Positions 59,401 to 64,000 of a stretch of 64,000 nucleotides of DNA are shown here, one piece after another (the first letter of the stretch is position 1; every line of letters starts with the position of its first letter). This DNA is from Telmatactis stephensoni (taxonomy: Eukaryota; Cnidaria; Anthozoa; Actiniaria; Isophelliidae): NCBI GenBank assembly GCA_029948255.1, contig JALIZF010001831.1:62001-126000 (forward strand), written 5' to 3'. The translations under genes were made by a program, and so were the position numbers. Under the pieces are notes generated by a model. It was not told where the DNA came from and searched no databases. It was given only the letters and a program-made list of their open reading frames with translations.

Positions 59401-62400
59401 CTCCCTATGTAAAGCTTTAGCACAAAAATTAACTGTACGACTATCAGATAGGTAAGCTTTTGAGCTGTTCATCAAGGAATATGTCATTTATTCTGATGTC
59501 AATTCAATTTACTAAACATTTCTCTGACAGATATAGCTATGGTCAACTAATAGAAATCAACAGCCACAGTCTTTTCTCCAAGTGGTTTTCAGAGGTTGGT
59601 CTCACTGTGTTTGCTTGATTTCTTTTCTACTTGTGGTCTTATATACATTAGATACCCTTAAACTGACTTCACGTATCCCATGATCTCAGGGACTCTAATT
59701 TGTTAGGAGACGACACCCTTGTAGGTGAAAATTAGGTGTTGATAAGGGATGCCAATTTAGAATACATTTAGAATGTCCAGGAAAATATATGATTCATTTC
59801 TGACCAAACAATAAGTATTTTGTAACTGGTTTAGGGTCATTTAACAGCTGGTTAGTGAGAAAGTAATGACCCTTGGGAGGGATGTGGGTTTTATTTCCAG
59901 GTCTCAACAAGTAGTCAGTTTGAGATAACCTTGAGCATGTTGACTTTTTCCTTTTTTCAGAGTGGAAAGCTTGTCATGAAAATGTTTCAAAAGATTCAAG
60001 AATTAATTGATGATAAAGATGCTTTAGTCTGCGTCTTGATTGATGAGGTACAGTTGTTAGTATTAATATTAATACAGTGGAACTTTCTCACAACAACCTC
60101 CTTGGGGAATAGCCTGTGTAGCCAGGCTAGTCAAAGGGGGAAGGGGAGGAGATGGCTATACAGGCTACTGGAGCAAGGATGGCAAAGTTGGTTAGTGCGC
60201 GGCCTCTGGTGCAAGAGGTCACAAGTTCGATGCTAGTACAGACTTTACATCCTTGTTTCGACTTCTTTCCATTCTGTGTAGCTTTAATTAGCTTTAAATA
60301 CCCTTAAAACGGAGCACTGATTGAGAGAGGGGGTAAAATGAGCGCACCGTCGGCCTCAAGTTTATCAGTCTATGACTGTTACAAGAGTTAACAATACTAA
60401 ATTAGGTTCCTTTTCCTTTACTCGGGGAAAGATTGTGTTACTATTGTGGAAGGTTGTCACTGTAGGGAGATGGCCATTAGTGGAGGCTCAACTAGTGTAT
60501 CAATTAATTTTTTAAAAATCTTGACTTCATGTTTACAACAAAATTTGACTCTTTTTCCTACTGTAGGTTGAAAGCTTAACTGCAGCACGTAAAGCTGCCA
60601 TGCAAGGCCAGGAACCTTCTGATGCTATCCGTGTTGTGAATGCACTACTCACTCAGATAGACCAGATAAAGAGGTACTACATGTGTGACAGGTTGAAATA
60701 GAGCAGTTGTCATACAATAGAGGCTTTGCACCATCACGTGATGGCAGCCATGACAGGAGGCACTACAATGGAGTCTTTCCCCCCTGGGAAACTGAATTCT
60801 TTCTCATGTAAACCAGATTAGTCCAGACCCTATTGTTCCTGCCTCCTGTTATGGCTGCCATCACAGGATGGTGCAAAGCCTATATTGTAAAAAAACTTCC
60901 AATGTTTTCATAAACTGAATTTTTCTCTTGAAGTCCCAAAATATAGGGTATTTTTACAGGAGGTTTGGCTATAATGTATTTTCTGTCATATAGTTAATAG
61001 TCCAGTTTCCATTTGCTAGAGTCTGCTGAGCTTCTTGACAAAAGGTGCATTTATGCAGGGTTAGCCTCCTTTTCAAGAAAGACCCATGGGGTTAAATTGA
61101 TTTCTGTATTGTTCTTAGTCAAAATGTTTTGATTTTCTCGTGGGTATTTTCAAGTAATTTACCTTGACTCAAGGCTAACCCTGTGCTAGTGTGTCCGTTG
61201 TCTGATTTAACAGCACTATGAATAAACTTGAAAAAGGTTTATTGGATGTTGACCATTTCAAAATCATCAAACATAGAAGCTGAGACCGAAGTGGCTCCTG
61301 GATCAACTAGTAATAATTGGGTTTTCATGTGTTTTAAGTGCAGAATGCACTGCATTATAATTTGTATCTAGAATGGAAAAATATGTCTATCTATAGTAAA
61401 TGTTGTCTGAAATGCTTGTGTGCACACGTTTCTTTAAAAATTATTAATGGATTTCCAGGTGTTCATCTCAGTCTACTAATCTATGTTAAAGAATTTTTCT
61501 CTCCTCCTCCTTCTGTATACCCCATAAATTTACTCTATAATTTTTCTCATTTGTTGTAGTTAGAATTACAGCATGTTTTTGTTGTTTTGGTTGCAGATAT
61601 CCCAATGTAATCATTTTAACAACATCCAATGTAACAGGTGCAATTGACTTGGCTTTTGTGGATAGGTAATGAGAATCAAATCCAAAATAATTTAAGTTGT
61701 CTGGGCAAGAACAAATTCCTGATCAGACCAGCTATAGCTACATTACCCTGTACAACTGAAAGATCTTTGAGAGAACTTACAGTTTAATGGAGATCTCAGG
61801 AGTTTAGAATGTGAGAAACTCTTGATGTTTTGCTGAAATTGAGGACTCCAAAGACAGCAGCATGCGCATGAAAAAGACAGAATGTTCTCATGATGTCCAC
61901 ATGGTCAATGTTTTGGTTGTCCCTACTTACTCTGTGGGACCCCAAAATTCAATTATTGAACATTTTGAGCTTGGTCAAGAAGGACAAAAATGAGGGTATC
62001 CAGTGATTTCGCACAAAAGTCATTTCGCACAAGACATTTCGCACAAAAAAAGTCATTTCGCACAATATCTTAAGTCATTTCGCACAAGTTATTTATATAT
62101 GTAATATGATAATAACAAGTCCATGTGCTCAGGCAATTGAATGCCCATCACCACAATTATGTGGCATAACTTGTCCTTATGATTACCATTATCTTGTCCC
62201 TTGATGGCTTGCTTTTATGTTACTTGATACCCCCATTATAGCAGATATAAAGCAACATTAAGATTGTAGTGCTAATTTGCCAACTATTTTCACAAATACA
62301 TGTAACTTTTTACAAGTTACTAGAGACCTTAAGCAACCAAGATGGCAAATAGGACAACCACGGCATAAGACAATGACCCTAATCACAAAATACAATGAAC

Positions 62401-63592
62401 GCACGTGCAAATGAGCAGAGGTGTAAAGAAATCAACTGTATTCTGCAAACCTACATGAAAAGTCAAGATTCCATACTCTGTAGAAGATGGGAACTTGAGG
62501 ATGCAAACCAGTTTATTCTCTGTTTGGCCAGAAAGTTTCTCCTTTATTGCACATAAATGACATTGAAAGGCCTATGACAACAATGCCATTTCTTTACAGG
62601 GCTGATATCAAGCACTACATTGGCCCTCCATCTGTCAATGCATGCTACAAGATATTTCATTCATGTATCAATGAACTTATGAGGGTATGTTCTTTTGATT
62701 AACTTTGAAATTCTCCTAATCTGACTTATCGCATAAATTTAGACATTTAACAAAAAGATCTTAGATTTTGATCTTGCTAAATTCTAAATGGAACTTTTTT
62801 GAAATACCCATAAAAGATAAGTATACGTTTACTGTGCATATATGTTCGCGTAAAAGCTCCGTGTACATTTCTTGACTCAGCCAGTAAAAAACGTGATGCA
62901 AATGTATTTTGCCTTGAGTGAATTAGTGAAAAACTTCTAGAAAACTCCTGGAAATAAACTGAAAATCCTCCTAGAAACTCCCGGATTTATTGAATTTTCT
63001 AGGCATACGAACCCTGATTATAAATCAAGCAGACAACTGATAAACGTTGTCCTAGCAAGTTTATACCTCCTGCTGTACTATCGGTTTTATTGGTGTGTTA
63101 ACTAAAAACGTAAACAGTTTCATCATGGTAAACAGAGATTCTAGATATTCATGATTATTAATCCTATGAAGTTTTCTTTTGAATAGACTGGAATTATTTC
63201 TCCAACACAACAAATTATTGATATCAGGTTAGTGGGATTTCCTTCACTCTTATGAGAAACTACAGAATGTTTGTTCCATTTCCATATTTCTTGTTCAACC
63301 AAAATAATTATCAAAACCCTGCTTTCAAGAAGAAAAACGATGACATATTTCTCATAATTCTTTCTCTCTAATATTTCCCACAGAGGTCTTGAAGTGTTAA
63401 GGTGAGTATTGCAGGTCAAATTGTAACAACTTGCATTAATACATGTTTGATCTTCTGCTATTTTGTTGACAGATTTGTCCATAATGATGGAACAACTTGC
63501 ATTAATAAATGTTTGATCTTCTGCTATTTTGTTGACAGATTTGTCCATAATGATGCCACTCATTTGAGCTTAGAACTGAGAGAAATTGCAAA
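56407..63592 (+). CDS. TRIP13: TRIP13/PCH2 AAA+ ATPase, 3'-partial, first 15 exons
   Basis: Family role: a hexameric ATPase that, with p31comet, remodels HORMA proteins (MAD2, HORMAD/Hop1) in the spindle checkpoint and meiotic recombination. Exons: 56407-56501, 56666-56831, 56961-57081, 58361-58416, 58495-58535, 58974-59023, 59379-59451, 59531-59594, 59961-60047, 60567-60673, 61597-61665, 62600-62684, 63187-63227, 63384-63401, 63539-63592. Phases agree throughout and give about 375 residues of an expected 430 or so. The N-terminal domain has [17 protein letters not shown] and SHWLLPS. The ATPase core has [10 protein letters not shown], Walker [10 protein letters not shown] (177-185), [20 protein letters not shown], Walker B VLIDE (catalytic E251), [18 protein letters not shown], sensor-1 region LTTSNVT, and [15 protein letters not shown]. 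Agreement with human TRIP13 is very high in the core. The C-terminal exons lie beyond the window. Start chosen at the first ATG, with alignable N-terminal length. One exon is only 18 nt. Confidence 0.96.
57292..57477 (+). mobile_element. tRNA-derived SINE, family A, copy 3 (3'-truncated, older)
   Basis: Same head and body as copies 1 and 2, with more substitutions (for example AGTCAAGTGG in the A box) and ending after CCAGTTGGGATTCTTAA. Lies in the TRIP13 intron between 57081 and 58361, after an AAAT-repeat. Confidence 0.85.
58022..58245. repeat. (ATCC)n/(ATTC)n microsatellite, about 220 bp
   Basis: Runs of CCAT and CATT tetranucleotides. All three plus-strand frames stay open through it and give spurious Ile/His/Pro/Ser-rich proteins. 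It lies in the intron just before TRIP13 exon 58361-58416. Confidence 0.95.
58642..58746. repeat. 105-bp hairpin
   Basis: CCCCCTGTACAATGTTG at the left and CAACATTGTACAGGGGG at the right are exact complements. Probably a small MITE in a TRIP13 intron. Confidence 0.8.
59051..59337 (+). mobile_element. tRNA-derived SINE, family B, copy 2
   Basis: The head has TTGGCCGAGCAGTTAGAGCG and GGGTTTGAGTCCC as A and B boxes. The body contains GGTTCTCAGGTTTTTCCTCC, shared with 12288-12530. The tail GAGAGAACAGTGTCCTCCAA and GGACACTTGAGTAAA is shared with 21597-21680. Lies in the TRIP13 intron before the Walker A exon. Confidence 0.8.
60175..60370 (+). mobile_element. tRNA-like SINE, family C
   Basis: GATGGCAAAGTTGGTTAGTG and CGCGGCCTCTGGTGC resemble a tRNA head, with a B-box-like AAGTTCGATGC about 50 bp on. 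The body contains AGCTTTAATTAGCTTTAAAT. Only one copy in the window, so its assignment is weaker than for families A and B. Confidence 0.5.
60713..60889. mobile_element. 177-bp MITE with arms of about 50 bp
   Basis: TACAATAGAGGCTTTGCACC, then ATGGCAGCCATGACAGGAGG, pair with CCTCCTGTTATGGCTGCCAT and GGTGCAAAGCCTATATTGTA. Lies in the TRIP13 intron after exon 60567-60673. Confidence 0.85.
62007..62090. repeat. Short tandem repeat of CATTTCGCACAA
   Basis: Five spaced copies of a TTTCGCACAA core, mostly preceded by GTCA, with spacers of a few bases. Lies in the TRIP13 intron between 61665 and 62600. Confidence 0.85.
63425..63556 (+). repeat. 66-bp tandem duplication containing a TRIP13 splice acceptor
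   Basis: AACAACTTGCATTAATA followed by TTGTTGACAG and ATTTGTCCATAATGATG occurs at 63425-63490 and again at 63491-63556. Each copy has the same acceptor (TTTTGTTGACAG) and the first bases of the exon. The proximal acceptor would start the exon at 63473 and the distal one at 63539. Confidence 0.93.
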
Positions 63593-64000
63593 GTAAGTTT
63601 TGAAAGTAGAACATGATTTGTTGTATGCAATGTTGCAGAAGTATACCTATTTCAAAAAAGGTTGTCCTTGATTTTGTTGCATGTTACATATTGCATATTG
63701 CATTCCAAAACCAAAAGGAACAATCTGTAATTGTGCAACAAGACAGTATAAGAACATTGACTCCGTTTCTTCTTAAGTCGAATTTCAGTAGGTGGCTTTT
63801 CCAAAACTTTCTTGTGTATTTTAGGTGTTAATAATATACATGAAAAAATTTGTCGATGCTGAATGGCTAAGAGCAGTGCTGTTTCAAGGAACTGATTTAG
63901 TGCAGAAAAAAGGAACTTTAGTGCAAATTTGAGTTTTCAAAAACAGCGTCAAAATCAAAATTTTCTTAGTTCTGCTGTTCTAGCATCAAAACTATGCATA
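63593..64000 (+). other. TRIP13 intron running off the window
   Basis: Starts with a good donor (GTAAGT at 63593). No further exon with TRIP13-like sequence is visible before the window ends. Confidence 0.6.

Overview
The window is nuclear DNA of an animal, most likely a cnidarian and perhaps a stony coral or another anthozoan. The evidence for an animal is direct: three conserved animal genes are split into many short exons with GT-AG introns, there are tRNA-derived SINEs, and there are many short inverted-repeat DNA transposons (MITEs). The cnidarian assignment is an inference from overall style (AT-rich DNA, compact multi-exon genes, many small MITEs, an intronless class A GPCR). No single sequence proves it.

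Layout from left to right. (1) 319-13,639, plus strand: 3' part of a SPIDR homologue (scaffold protein of homologous-recombination repair). I could place twenty exons, two of which contain an apparent frameshift. Its introns hold MITEs, a SINE, a microsatellite and a 740-bp foldback. (2) 13.77-22.5 kb: a graveyard of nested inverted-repeat elements without a recognisable gene. (3) 22,503-23,645, minus strand: a single-exon rhodopsin-like GPCR with unusual replacements at hallmark positions. (4) 23.65-27.1 kb: spacer with low-complexity tracts. (5) 27.1-41.5 kb: a large, previously unflagged array of diverged monomers of roughly 0.6-0.9 kb, whose central part is itself a 6-7 kb tandem duplication. 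(6) 41.5-49.0 kb: AT-rich spacer with a SINE and several hairpin elements. (7) 49,058-56,082, minus strand: complete CEP76 (ten coding exons, 679 aa). (8) 56,407 to beyond the window, plus strand: 5' fifteen exons of TRIP13/PCH2, head to head with CEP76 across 324 bp.

Functional picture. CEP76 (centriole duplication control) and TRIP13 (AAA+ remodeller of HORMA proteins in the spindle checkpoint and meiosis) are both cell-cycle proteins and appear to share a bidirectional promoter that contains an E2F-like site. SPIDR acts with RAD51 in recombination, so two genes of meiosis and recombination lie about 43 kb apart. No operon logic applies and co-regulation is only a hypothesis.

The observations most worth following are the 14-kb satellite-like array with a poly(A)-like and a TATA-like motif in several monomers, a minisatellite made of tandem copies of a CEP76 exon end with its splice donor, and a 66-bp in-frame duplication of a TRIP13 splice acceptor that could add 22 residues.
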